64,000 bases of DNA from Dicaeum eximium. Taxonomy: Eukaryota; Chordata; Aves; Passeriformes; Dicaeidae. Of this stretch, positions 36,874-49,355 are shown in pieces. A model generated the notes under the pieces. The model made no database searches, was not told where the DNA came from, and was given only the letters and a program-made list of their open reading frames with translations. Each line of letters begins with the position of its first letter. The first letter of the stretch is position 1. Location: positions 278,001-342,000 of the forward strand of contig VWZP01004604.1 in NCBI GenBank assembly GCA_013396995.1, given 5' to 3'. The position numbers were made by a program, and so were the translations under genes.

Positions 36874-39800
36874 GAGGGATTATAGAAATGTATTCTGATA
36901 CAAAAGTTTTGTTACAACACATTCTGTTGTGCCAAGAATTTACTCCTTGGGAGGGGGGGGGCGGAACCACAAAAAACCCCACAAAAAACCCAAAACTAAC
37001 AAACAAAATTAAGTGGAAAATTAGTTCCAATGACATTACTTTTAAAAAGGTTGAGAACTTAGACTTCTGAAGTAAACAGGGCTAACACAAAATACAAATA
37101 CAAACCTGGCATTCCATGTGTGACACACCTCTGCAGAAAGCAGATACTTATATCTATTTTTGCAACCTTTGCTCCAAGTAAAAAATGCAAAAAAGTAACC
37201 TAGATTTGCTACCAAAAGAAAGAACAAAAAATCTGAATGGCATTCAAACCTATTAAAACCTTGTATGGCTCAGTTAGCCTTTATTATATTTACAGTTAGA
37301 AAAACAGCCCGACAGAAAAGGAGAGCAGGGAAGAGAAAGCAGTAAATCTGTAACAGTAATTGAGTAATATATAACTGGCTGAATAAACAGGAAAAGAAAA
37401 CAAAGAGCAGCTTGATCTGAAAGGGAGAGCTTAACCTTTGATACACTAATAAATCTAACAAATACTTAAAACTCAAGCAAACATATGCTACCTCCACTAA
37501 AAATAAACCCTCAAATCTTTATCAAGAGCTGCTAAAAAGGTTGCTCATACAGCTGTTTTTCTTCCATGACTAGTAAGAAAGTTCAATTAAGGGCGTTCAA
37601 ATAAAACAAAACCCGAATCTCTCCTTCTGTTGTTCCTCCCTCAGTCATGAAAGCAGGTATAATGCCACTGCCTTTTCAAAGCCTGCAGATGAAGCACCCA
37701 GCTCTGCTTGTGGCCTTCCCAGCTGCTATTCTGAACATCAATAGAAGTAAGAATTGTCAGTTCTTACTTGAAGCTCTTGTCAGAGCTTTGCTGCTGTTGC
37801 TTTTTTTCTCCTGTTAAAATAGTGTTTTAGAAGTAACACTGGAGGCAGGGACTGGATAGATTTAGAGGCTGGGAAAGGTAAGGAAAAGAAACCAGAGCCA
37901 CTCAGTATCACAGCAGCCAGGAAACAAGCTAATACAGACCCTTCCCTTTTCCCTCATAGACATGCATGCCCCAAATATGGATACATGGGTGTACATGGAG
38001 GTGGGGGAAGATAAAATCCAACCTCTCTCCTTTTCCTGCTGCAGAAGGCTGGGTTCAACTACAACAGTAGCACTTCCCAGCTGAAAATTCAGATACAGGA
38101 AGAATAATTGAGATAGCCTAGCAATGCAACTTTAGAAAGCACTGCAATTTATTTTCATTTTTCCTGCAGGTGTTTTGAATAGCACAAGCTTTCTCGCTTT
38201 TACAAAGTTCTTCATTCACCAGAAACTTCCTCTTAGGAGTTATAGCCTTTATCTGCCTAGAGTTTGGTAACACTTAGAATCTTTTGTACATTCACGTAAC
38301 CCAGAAATAGGAGAATTTATTAAACTGAAGAACAGAGATGACATTAAGTATTGGAAGGGAATGGGAGGCAGAGAAAGTTTCCTATCCTGAGCAAGATTAA
38401 ATAGAAATATCTGTGTGTATGTATCTATATGCATTTATACACAGACACTATGAGATGCATGATGAATGTACAGAGTTTCTACACAGACAACCAGGCCAGC
38501 AAATAAGGCACCCTTGCTCATTACAGGAAAGAAAGAGAAAAAAAAGAGTTTAGGCTAATAAATTGTACTAAACCAAGCATTTTCTTTACTAGATTTCAAG
38601 AGGAGCATCTTGGCAGTTAGTATCCAGAAAGGTTTGATGTAATGAAGAGGTTTCTCCCAATGTATGAAGACTGTAGCTACAGTTCCCCAAACAGGAACAC
38701 TGAGCATCCTGGGCTAACGCTGCTTGCAAAACCAAGCAATGCTCTCAGTGCCCACCTGCCACCAGATCCTCCTGCTCATCTTTTACAGCTGCATCCTCAA
38801 CATTCACTCTCCTGCCTGCATCTTCCTCAGAAAACAAAGTGGAAAAACCTTTTACCTTCAGGAGCAGGGTCACATTTACTTCCTCCCCAAACGCCAGTGC
38901 TGCTGCTGGAGCCCCAGCCTCATCTCAGGCACTCTGTGAGGGGCAGTGGGCAGTGCCAAGCAGAGCCACAAGTCCCATGCCAGCTCCCTGCACAGCATAA
39001 ACCCGACCAGCAGTTTTCACAGCCACCTTTGCAGCCACTGACAGCAGGAGCTCCCTCCCCTTTGTCCTACTTTAACTTTACCTCCCTCATTGGCTGGCAG
39101 CTCAGGGCCCCAGATGAATGCTCTTATTTTGTCTCCAAACTCATCCCCATCTACACACAAGAGCTGTCATTATTCCCTTTCTCTGCTTATATCTGCACAC
39201 TCAAAATCCCCTGGATCCACTCCTCACTGGATTCTTGCAACGGGCAAGAGACAAGAAAGAAAATATTCCTTTCAAGAAATATTCCCCCACATTATACAAT
39301 AACCAAAGTTATTTTGGATATTTTGGACCAACTACTTCCTTTAGAAAGCCTCTGCACTTTCTGTAAAAATGTACAGACCTTCAGCATTAAATATAAAGTA
39401 GAAAAAAAATCTTATTAATATAATAATGATTACAATCATCAGCAATCTGCTCTGGGGAATGTAAAAAAACTTTCCTAATGAATGCTTTGCTCTAACTACT
39501 ATACTTCACTTCTATATTCACCCCTGCACCCTTTTCAGCTTTCTCTACCACAGCCAGTTTACAGCCAATATACTTCACTGCTGAGTTTTTAACATGCTAA
39601 CAGATGACACAGTGCCAGCAGCATACTGACTCCTACAAGAATTCAACTGAACATTATCTCTTAAATTCCTTCTTTGTTGCTGTAAGTGAAGTCCATCTTG
39701 GCACTGTGCAGTTATTTAGGAATTTAGTATGTTTAGGTACTACAAAATATTTTCATGCTTTCCACAATAAATGAAACCAGTATACAACATACAAGGAGCA

Positions 39801-42759
39801 CACAGAATACACAGCAAGGACTCTACCATATTAAACACTAAAAGAATCAACTTTTACAAGGTATTACAAGCAACTAGTGGGGCTTTTTCCCCCAACAAAA
39901 TTTTAGATCAAAATCTGATGAATGCCAATCAAAGAAATCAGAGAAGCCTTACAGTCTGCATGAAGTAACAACATTCCTCATTTAAAATAATCTCAAAAAC
40001 CTCATTTGAGCTTCTGAGCACCAAATATCAACTTAAAATAAAACAGGCAACAGCTTCTAAACCCAGAAATGTACCACTGAAATTTCAGCAGTCTGTCCAC
40101 ATAGATAAATGTCTTCACACACCTTCACCTCTCAGCCAGAGACTGGATTTTAAAAACCTTTTGTAAAATTACTACATACTTTGTGTGAAAAAGGACAACA
40201 GACATTAATTCTTTCTCATACAGGCCTCTATTGAAGTTCTGGCAATTTATGTACTGCCCTACACCTGAACTCTGTGTTCCCTCCAAGAGCAAGGATTCAC
40301 ATGCAGGTATATAATTATTGGTAAATATTTTTTTCTCACAGCAGATGTTAGGACAACACAACACAAATATTACTTTGAAGCCATTCTGCTCAGCCTCTAA
40401 ACAAGGAGAAGGAGGAATAATATCTAAAATTGATTACACTACTTTTCTGCCTACCTCCAAGATAGCACAGGTGGTTCTTCTCCATTAATGCCAGGTGAGT
40501 TTCCCTCAATAGCACATGGAGGTAGAGGGGAGGGTGTGTGAGTGTGCATGGCAAGCTCACTGCTGTTCCCTTCTGCTGTGCTGACATCAGTAAGCCTACC
40601 TATTTATAATCCCACCACCTGACCAAACAGCCTACAGAGTACATCTAGAGATTTGTACAGCCTGTAATCCCGACATATCTACTTCAGCCAATTCAAAGGA
40701 GAGTATTAAGTAGCTTTGTTATGTCTCCTGTGGCTTTATACCATAAAAAGAATCCAATCCTGTTTTCTACACCTCTTTTATTTGCACAAAACAAGTTTAA
40801 TGGGAATTTTTAGAATTAGGACTAGTCCTTCCATCCATGATTTTTAGCCTTCCCCATTTCTCTGCCTGTGAGATATCCACCTAAACACCTCAGGTGAGCA
40901 TATTCTAGGGATTAATGGGATATTTAGACAACAGAGACGAATACCCATTTGCATCCAGTTAATTTCATCATCAGTACTACCTACAAAATTACTGAAATTT
41001 AAGATTTTCACAAATCAATTTCACAAGCCAAGTACAATATTTACACTATCACAAAACCAAAAACAACTCAGAAGTGTTTTAAGTAGGATAATTTACCGAA
41101 GCTTGACCTCATTGTCAATTAAAACCAGAAGCTGCTTAAAACCAATTCTTGATTCAGTTATCTCTTCCCAAAGTCAGCCCTAATGCACTCAGCCATGGGA
41201 GGGCTGCTTGCAGCTGAGTCTGCCCAGGGACTGGGAAGGAATGCAGTCAACAAACTCTTTGGGCAACTGCTGTCATCACTGGCAACATCCTGCAGGTTTC
41301 TGTCATTGGTAAATGTTGCTTCTAGATGTGTATCAGGCCACAGTGTGTTTTGAAGTAGCTTGAGTACTGCTTCAGTGAGAGGAAAACATCTGTGTGAGTG
41401 CCTGTGTGGTGAGTAAACAGCATTACTGATGGCTCCTTACCTAACCTTTCCTACCTGAGAAGTCCTATCACCATCATCCATCCCACACTAATGCCAGACA
41501 AAACAGAAATCTAAGTCAGCTTTGCCTAAACGTGTTGAATTAAACAATTAGATGAATCAGTTGTGTTCCAAGTCAAATGCACTCTGCAACCAAACTTCAG
41601 TAGTTAACAATACAGGAATAAAAATCCTTTCACATGATTGATAAGCTGGAGAGGACAATAATGCAGATGCAGCCAGGCTTGCAGGACTAGACTGCCTGAA
41701 GGAAAAGTTTGGTGTGCATATTTAAAAGAAGCAAAATAATTATATTTTGTTAAATAGAATGACATTATAGGGCTAAATACAAAACACTTCCTAAAGAGGT
41801 CCCTGTATCGTCACATTTGAGTACAGATCTTTTATGCTTTTTAATCCATAGAATTGTTTCCAAGACAAAAAAGACTTGTATGTACTAGTGAGAAAAATAA
41901 ACCAAAACTTTCCCAGTATTCATTTTAGATCTTCAGTACTTTCAGATTAGTCTGTGATTACCCAGAGCATTCAGTACCTTTGCAATGGGGAGAAAAAAAA
42001 CCCCAAACCACAGCTCCAAAAGCCCAATGCACTGTTAGAACTCAATGGATGTGTATCAATGTGTGTATGGAAAAGCTTCCCAGTATTATCTGGTTTTAAA
42101 AATCCCCAATAGGGACATATCTGTGAAGCTGAGAACTCTTTGAACCTATTGTCTCTATTGTTATAAACAAAAGACAGTTTTAAAAAACTATCTTATATTT
42201 CATCTAACCCTGAAATAGTAATGATTATTTTTTTAAAATAATATCCATGTGAAACTAAAGTCTGAAAGCAGGAAGAATAGCAGGAAACACAGATTACCAG
42301 GGTAAGAATGGCATTCTTCCAGATTAAATTCTTGCTTTATTAAATACTCTGTTTCTTCAGTTGCCTTGTACCTACTGAGCTGACATCTCATCTGTGATGG
42401 ACTAACACAGTCAAGTCTCCAGGGAAAGGCAAATAGCTTTGTTAAATCAAAAAGAATTGGAGAAGAGAGCATAGACAAGAGGCTTCCAAATGTCTTGGAA
42501 ACAGACCAAGAACATCCTTTTCTTATGCAAGTCACACATCAATGAGGAAAGTTGATTTTAGATTGTATCATCACTCAACAATAAGTGGGACTTAATTATT
42601 TTACCATTAGTTAACATTTGGTTTAAGGATTTCATGCATCATCGTTAGACAATTCTGCTGCATGTTCCCTTTTCACTTACTTGGAACAGTCAGAACATGA
42701 CAAACTGGCACATGAACAAAAGGTAAATGTAAGAACACAATGACATGGTCTCAGCTCTC

Positions 42760-43180
42760 ATGTCCCTTAAGCCATATCTCACCTTTGACCATCTCTCTTG
42801 ATTGTCTCTGAACCTTCTATTTACTACATCCCTGTGGATATGGCAGAGACCAGAAGCATGCACTGTATTGTGATTAGAGATTTATACATTGGCAAAATCC
42901 TGGTTTCCCTTTTGTTCTCTGTTCCTTTGCTAATGCACATGGCAAACTAATTTGTAATAAGTCTATCTAAAGTGAATTTAATCTCATTTTACTATCCATT
43001 TACTAGTTCCATCACAAATCCCTGTGGAACTCCGAGCTGGCATGCCCTCACTTTCATAGCAGAACATTTCCCATGTCTCTGTTCTTATTGGGGCAAATTG
43101 TATAACCATGCAAGGTTTACTGTCTTATGCCATGTCCGTTTAACTTCCTGAAAAGCTTTGGGGTAGAGACCAGGAGAAGC
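42760..43180 (-). mobile_element. Ancient CR1/L3-like LINE remnant
   Basis: Scattered blocks read on the plus strand (attgtctctgaaccttct, cagagaccagaagcatgcac, tttgctaatgcac, aaatccctgtggaactcc, cttcctgaaaagcttt) keep the order of the antisense of ancient CR1/L3-type LINEs. Divergence is much higher than in the other CR1 copies here. The assignment is tentative and the limits are approximate. Confidence 0.5.
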
Positions 43181-43189
43181 CTTTTGAAG

Positions 43190-46100
43190 GACAAGCACAA
43201 CTGTGCCAGCAGGCTTCTCCTCATACACTTGGTCAGCACAGCCCTTAGATTGTTTTCTCTTTCAACAGACTTAAGACACTTATGTTGTAGATACACTGCT
43301 ACATCAAAGAGTTCCTCATTGTGTTCTGACTGCGCTGCAGAGAAACAGATTGTTATTGTTAAAGTCAGACAACAAATTCAGTTTGTCCTGAATAAGATGA
43401 GAGCCCTCAACAAAGCTGTCCAAGCTGCTGTGCAAATTCAGAACGAAAAGGAGAGTGCCTACTCAGAAAACATCTGTGGACCAAAGGACAAGCCTGTATT
43501 CTGGGCTGCCTGTTGACAGTATTACTTTGATAAATTGGTGCCTCACCCTTTCACTTCTCTACCCCCATTACAACCTTTTATCCTCATTTTAACATTACAG
43601 AGCCAACTAACACAAAAGGTAATATTCAAACACCAGCACATGTTCTCACCTGAGTCATTATTTCATCACAGCTGCAAAGGATCTGCCTCACTATTCCAAA
43701 AGTGTTTCAGTATTCTCTTCTGTGCCAACTCTCTGTCCCACCCCTCCAAGAGCAAGTTCTGTAACCTTTCCCACAGGACCACCACCTTCTCTCACCTACA
43801 GCTCCACTTGCATTACACCTACAAGCATCTGACAATCAAGAACCTGTAATATTTCTTGGTAAGTGCAAGGCAGTACATGACAACTTCCCTCACTGTTAAG
43901 GTCAAAGAGAACTGGAAATCAAGGGACTTGGGATAGCTTGTGACAATTAAGCTCCACACAGGAACACAAGGATTAAGGTAAAAGAGGCAAAACCCCCAGT
44001 GTCTGATAGGCAAAATTCTTCATTTCATGCTCACTAGGTCAGAGAATAAGATAATACTAGTAGATGTTATCCAGAAGTTTTGTTCCCTTAAAACCAAAAA
44101 CAACTGCAAATTGCAAGACAATCCTCAACTTCTGAGTTTTGGTGATTCAGACATACTTGAGAAAACATGACACTAAAATTAAGAGATTATTAATCACCCA
44201 GAAATTATCATCTTGGGAAGTCAGCAGCTCCTACCCCCAGGTACACACATTACAATACAAAAATGTCTAAGTGAACCAAATGCATCATTTAAGGAGTAAA
44301 CAATATGTTACCACACGTTGGTAGGTAGTACTGACATGGGATTAATGGTTGCCAGGAATAAAAAATGAGAAATAAGAGACAACCAGGATTGTAAACTGGG
44401 GGATTTTTTCCCAATATTTTTCATGTCAATTTGATATAGCTAGGTAACAGATGGTATATTATGTTTTTCCTGCCTTGACACAATTTAAAAACAAGTTACA
44501 GATGGCTATAATGAAATCCTCATTAACACACTTACATTTTCACAGTTCAGTATAGCAATAATGAAACTTTCAGGTCTGGAATTTCCTGTTGGTTAATTAG
44601 TGGTTAGGTTAATAGCCTGAGGAAGTGCACAACCCAAAAAGTTTCCTTATTTTTTAATCATATAATTACTATATTCATATTTCTGGGAAAGCTCTCAAGA
44701 CAGATTTAAAGTCACAGTAAAGCTACCTTTATAGCTCTCCCTCATTTTGTGAAACAACTGTATTATTTTATTTAGCAGAGCACGTGGGCAGGAAAGTCAT
44801 GAACAGGCCTAATTCAGCTGCCTCTGGGAAGTTTCTTCAACTTGTTTTTATTTTGAAGATACCAACTTAGAGAATCCTGACAATACACATTGCACCAAAC
44901 ACCCTCTAAAGAAAAGCTAGGATCAACAACTATGGATCTATTGCTACAATGTTATCACAAGATCATTGATTAATGCTTAAATAATTACTTTGTTTTAATC
45001 CCAGTTTACAATCATCTACCAAAGCTTGAAACATGACATATGGTTAAGAGCATGCTGCAATATCCCTAAATCTCTGATCTAGAAAGAGGAAAAAGGAAAA
45101 AAAAATAGAACCACCACAAATCTTGCACTCAGGTTATTTCCACAAGTGAAGCTAGCTAGTTAATGCCAGCTGTAAGCTGTGTTATTAAACAGTATGGTTA
45201 AAACAGCAGTGCAAAGTGTGGAATTCAGCACTAAACCCCCCTGGATTTCAGTAAGCACCTGACTTGTAACTGAAGTTACATAGTTAATAAAGACAGTATC
45301 TGAATATTTAAAAGTTGTAATGCTAAAAATATCTTTTAAGCCCGGCAAGCTCACTTATGACAAAGAATGGCAGGGAAAGAAAATTTGGATTCTCTAAGAA
45401 ACACATTATTATTATTATTGTTATTATTGTTATTGTTATTACTATTCTGTAAGATTTTGCAGCCCTCCCATTTCTTCACAATCTATTTTGACATTAAGGA
45501 GAAGTGAAGCAGTATTATCTTCCTTTACCAGCAGAAGTGTGAGCCATGTACTGCAAAGACTTTCTGGAACACTAAACGTCACTACTGTGTTCAACAGTCC
45601 AGTACATCCAAAAACCTCCCTGTTTTTAGAGTTCTGAGAACTACAGCCCCAAACAGAGTTACAGTGCTTACTTAAATCACTCTCAGAGGCCTAGAAAGTC
45701 AATTTAAAAACAAACAAACAAAAAAAAAACCCAGTCAAAATAAAGCTCCTGCAATGATTTTCTTCTGGCAAAATCCCATATTTTAATTCAGAAACTTTCA
45801 GATCCAGTTTCACATACAAGTTTCCATAATCATATCCATTCCTTGACAGAACAGTCTGTACTGTGACAGATCTTTCTATGGCAGTGAGAAAATTAGATGT
45901 AGCTTTAGTAGGAAGTTAAACAAGTTTCTTGTCCTGAATATTTACACACAGTATAATGCGATTTTCACAAACCTGTAACTCTGGTCAAGTTCAGTTACAC
46001 TAGCTCATGTCCTTCCAAAATAAAAAGTTAAAAGTAACTGCAATGTTTCAATGCTAAACAGCAGTTTGTGAAGCAAGGACACCTTGTGTTTACTTCACCC

Positions 46101-46970
46101 AGTAATCTCTCACTTCATTCTTCAGAACAGTGCATCTGGTGCAACAGTTCTCTTAATGTTTTGAGTTTCTGTGCTTAGCAGATGACGAAAAGAAAAAAGA
46201 AAAAAAAGTTGATTATTGTAGTTACAAATTTTGTCATGCAAGTTTCAGGTACTTCTTCAAAGTGAAGTAAACACAAGACAATGGAAAAATTATTCAGTTA
46301 ATTGTACTACCAGGATAAATACTAAAATCTGTATAGAAGGTCCTCCTCTTTTTAATAATGATATCAAACAACTCAGATAAGAGTTTTGTTTTACAGAAGC
46401 TGAAACTGATTTACAAGAGGGTCTTCATTCCAGAGGGGTAAGAAGTTGTCTGGGGAGCAAAAGTCCACGGCTATAAAGAGGGCACATGGAAAGGAACATG
46501 CCTCAGGTTCCCTACTCCCCACAAGACAGGAATGAGGAAGAACAATACAGTGCTCTTTCTTAATACAAACACACATAACCTCCTTAATTCAGATAAGCAT
46601 CTATCTCTGGAATGGGTATCACAGACTGGGAGTGTACCACACCAGCTTCTGCAAGGGGCAGCTAGTCATGTTTGGGGATTCTCTCTATAATCCTGAGGAG
46701 AAAGCTCAAATCAACAAAGAAAAAAAACCAAAAGATAAGGAAATATGCCTTCCAAAACACAGACTTTATTCTAGATAAAGCAGAGATTATATGATACCAT
46801 TACAAAGTAGTTTAAAATATCTCAAAGAAGTCAAATGTAACAGGTCAGCATGATGAAAATCTTATTTGTACCAAAAAAAATTTTAAATGCTCATTTGGTT
46901 TTCTCTGCTTCATGCCCTAATTCGATTACCATTCAGAAGTACAAGTGCATTCAGTCTCTATTACATGTGG
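43190..46970. other. Anonymous stretch, probable COBLL1 5' intron or flank
   Basis: AT-rich DNA with an ATT/GTT microsatellite at about 45404-45445. A 129-codon plus-strand open stretch at 43127-43516 begins inside the old LINE remnant and has no recognisable similarity. Nothing else is supported. Confidence 0.6.
45404..45445. repeat. ATT/GTT compound microsatellite
   Basis: About forty bases of att units with interspersed gtt units. Confidence 0.9.
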
Positions 46971-47290
46971 TTTTGACCCAGCACAGAGTACACCCATCCA
47001 AGCCACGAGCAGCAACAGATTCTCCAGTAGAATGCCATGGGAAATGGTATCACAAGCTTTGCTGAGGCCCAGGTAAGCAACATCCACTAGCCCTTGGCAC
47101 AGGAGTACAGAAGGTTGGTCAAGCAGAACCTACCCTTAACAAAACCATGCTGGCTGGGACAGGTCCCCTGGTTGTCTCGTACATGCCACACGATATCCCT
47201 CCAGATAATCTGCTCCATAACCTCCCCTCACTGCATGGGGCGTTCAGCTCGCCACACACTGCCATACTGCCTGTGCAGGCTGCACAGAAA
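46970..47290 (-). mobile_element. CR1 LINE fragment (ORF2 reverse-transcriptase 3' part)
   Basis: The plus strand carries blocks typical of antisense CR1: cacaagctttgctgaggccc, aggtaagcaacatccacta, aaaccatgctggctgggaca, ggtcccctggttgtctcgta, catgccacacgatatccctc and ataatctgctccataacctc. The antisense minus-strand frame is broken, so this is a dead fragment. It is the best preserved CR1 copy in the window. Confidence 0.9.
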
Positions 47291-47464
47291 TGCTCAACAA
47301 AATTCTGAATACTAATAAATTCCAAGTTCTTAAAAAGTTCTTCACATAATTGGACCGTGTCCTTGACTGGATCTACCCAGAAAAGATTAAAAGAGGAGGT
47401 GATACAAATATTCAAACACTTCTATTTGTGTGGATTATAAACACTGAAATTCTACCAAATGTAA

Positions 47465-47503
47465 AAGAAAAAAAAAAAGGGGAGAGAGAGAGAGAGAGAA
47501 AGG
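47465..47503 (+). repeat. Purine-only tract with (GA)n
   Basis: An A run followed by GGGG and about nine GA units, giving a long homopurine tract. Confidence 0.9.
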
Positions 47504-47959
47504 AATATATTTACTCATGCAGTAATAGGCCTCTTACATCATAACCAGTTTACAAATGTTTCAAAGAGCCCTGTCTTGATGTGCTGCTATAAAAGCATTA
47601 CATTATTATGGTTACATTCACAGAACATTCGGTCTGCTTTATCTCCATTATCTAATTTTAAACTTAAGAATACAATACACCAAGCTTTTGTAACTCAGTG
47701 TTTTACTGTAGCCCTGTAAACATGGCAAGCCTTCAACTGAAAGGCAAACAGTTACAGTAAGTGACTATTTCTGGCAGTATTTTTTTCTTATAAAACATCA
47801 AACAGTCCAAGTTAGAGACTTGGACTCAAGGAACAATATGTAACAAGGAAAAGAAAAATTTCCTTGGGTTTTTGCTGTTTTCCTCTCCCCTTGTTGGCTA
47901 TTTGTACAATCCAAAATCTATCTTTCCATAAAGGGTCCTAGAGACAAAAAGTTTCAGAG

Positions 47960-47985
47960 GTGAAGCTCCTGTGAAGCTCCTGTGA
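47960..47985. repeat. 11-bp tandem duplication
   Basis: The unit gtgaagctcct occurs twice in succession and is followed by a partial third copy (gtga). Confidence 0.9.
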
Positions 47986-49204
47986 CAATTTTCTAAATTT
48001 TATTTTAAAGGAAGACATAAACAATCGTACCTATCAAAAGGATACGGCAGGGCTTACAGCACAGCCATGAATTTCACTTTGTTAACAGCAAGCATCCATT
48101 TTCTTTCCTAGTGAAAAGCCACCAGAAAGACTAACAGGCTTTTATTCACAATGCTGAAGACTAATGAGACTTTAAAACACAGTATACAAGTTTTGAAATA
48201 CATTTTCTTAAAGTACAATTACAGTTCTTTTGTGACCTGTGGTATTGAAGGAAACATTGTGCCAGGCAAAATTCTAATACAGGAAGGACTCAAGTCAGGA
48301 CCTGTGATACAAAAGAACCTACATTTATGTGTACATTTCCATACTCTGTCTTCTGTTTTAAGGAGTAATCAGAATTGTCCATGACTTATACCTGAGTCAT
48401 TTTAAAAACAAAACCCAAGATCTAAAGTACAATTAACTTGTTCCTTCCATTGCAACTTAGAGAAGCCTGAAGGACTCCTGCAATAACTAACTAAAATCAC
48501 AGACACTTAAGTTTACACACCACCACTACTTCAGAAGCCTGATGTGCAGCAGAAAGACCAAATAAGCTTCCTAAACAAAAGGCATGTAATCAGAAACTTC
48601 TCTGTCCCTGTTCCTCACATCCACTTCTACCTTTGGTTGTTCCTGTGGAAATCCAAACTTATCAAAATGTGTATTTAACTGCGACTATTATAGCACTCAA
48701 AAATGACAAAAATAAAGTACAGTTTTTAACTGTTTCTTTGTAAATCTTTTGTTCATTATTTTGCTTAGATACACACTGTATTTGCAATAAAAATAGCACA
48801 AGCCTGCTTGGCAAAGACTGGGAGAAGAAAACTGCAGTTTTATCTCTCACTATTTAAGACTTTCCAGCTTTTACTACAAAACTTTCCAACCAACAGTACA
48901 ACTACAAGTATGGACTGTAGCATCAAATACTTCCACTGCTGCTTTTATGATTCTGCAAGAATCAGATACCCCATTCATACAGCTATACTTACAAATTACA
49001 CACAAAATATGTTAGATTTGGAAAAAGAAGCATCCACTTTCCAAAAAAGACCAAGTATAACTTTTGTAATTAGGAGACAAATGTAAATGTGACCACCTGT
49101 TAATCAGAAAAGCCTAGACACGTTAAGTACATAGCCTGATACTTACCACGCTCTCACATTTTTCGTTTCTGTGACTGAAACACAGAAGCCCTGAGCGAAG
49201 CTGC

Positions 49205-49355
49205 TGAAGCCCAGAGGTGTCTCAGTAATGCCTGCTGAGGCTCTGCCAGCCCAGACTTGCTCTGTCCCCTTAGTCACCGGCCCTGCCTCCGCACAGCGCG
49301 CGGCTCTGGGACACGCGGGCAGCGCCATCGGCCCCACCGCGCAGCACGCCTGGGA
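49205..49355 (-). promoter_or_regulatory. CpG-rich islet followed by a minus-strand splice donor (possible alternative promoter/5' exon)
   Basis: About 75 bp around 49270-49345 contains roughly ten CpGs (cagcgcgcggctctgggaca, cgcgggcagcgccatcggcc). On the minus strand the GC-rich part is followed by a donor-like CGTG|GTAAGT at 49147/49146. If such an exon were spliced to 30084, the ATG at 49328 would open a 60-codon frame that stops exactly at the junction (TG|A), leaving the strong internal ATG at 29996 as the likely protein start. No TATA or initiator was established. Confidence 0.3.

Larger units (their letters stand above)
30085..42740 (-). other. Probable 5' intron or upstream flank of COBLL1, first part
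   Basis: No confident exon on either strand. It contains a 16-base G run (33969-33984), an ATT microsatellite (about 36850-36873), a 258-codon plus-strand open stretch (38642-39418) without recognisable similarity, and a possible alternative first exon at 31038-31087. I infer that this is intron because mammalian COBLL1 has a short first coding exon far upstream. Confidence 0.6.

Noticed and set aside
43127..43516. 129-codon plus-strand open frame
   Set aside because: It begins inside a decayed LINE remnant, has no recognisable domain and no splice or promoter context. Treated as a chance frame.
47119..47415. Minus-strand open frame of 98 codons
   Set aside because: It lies on the CR1 LINE fragment and is a relic of the element, not a host gene.
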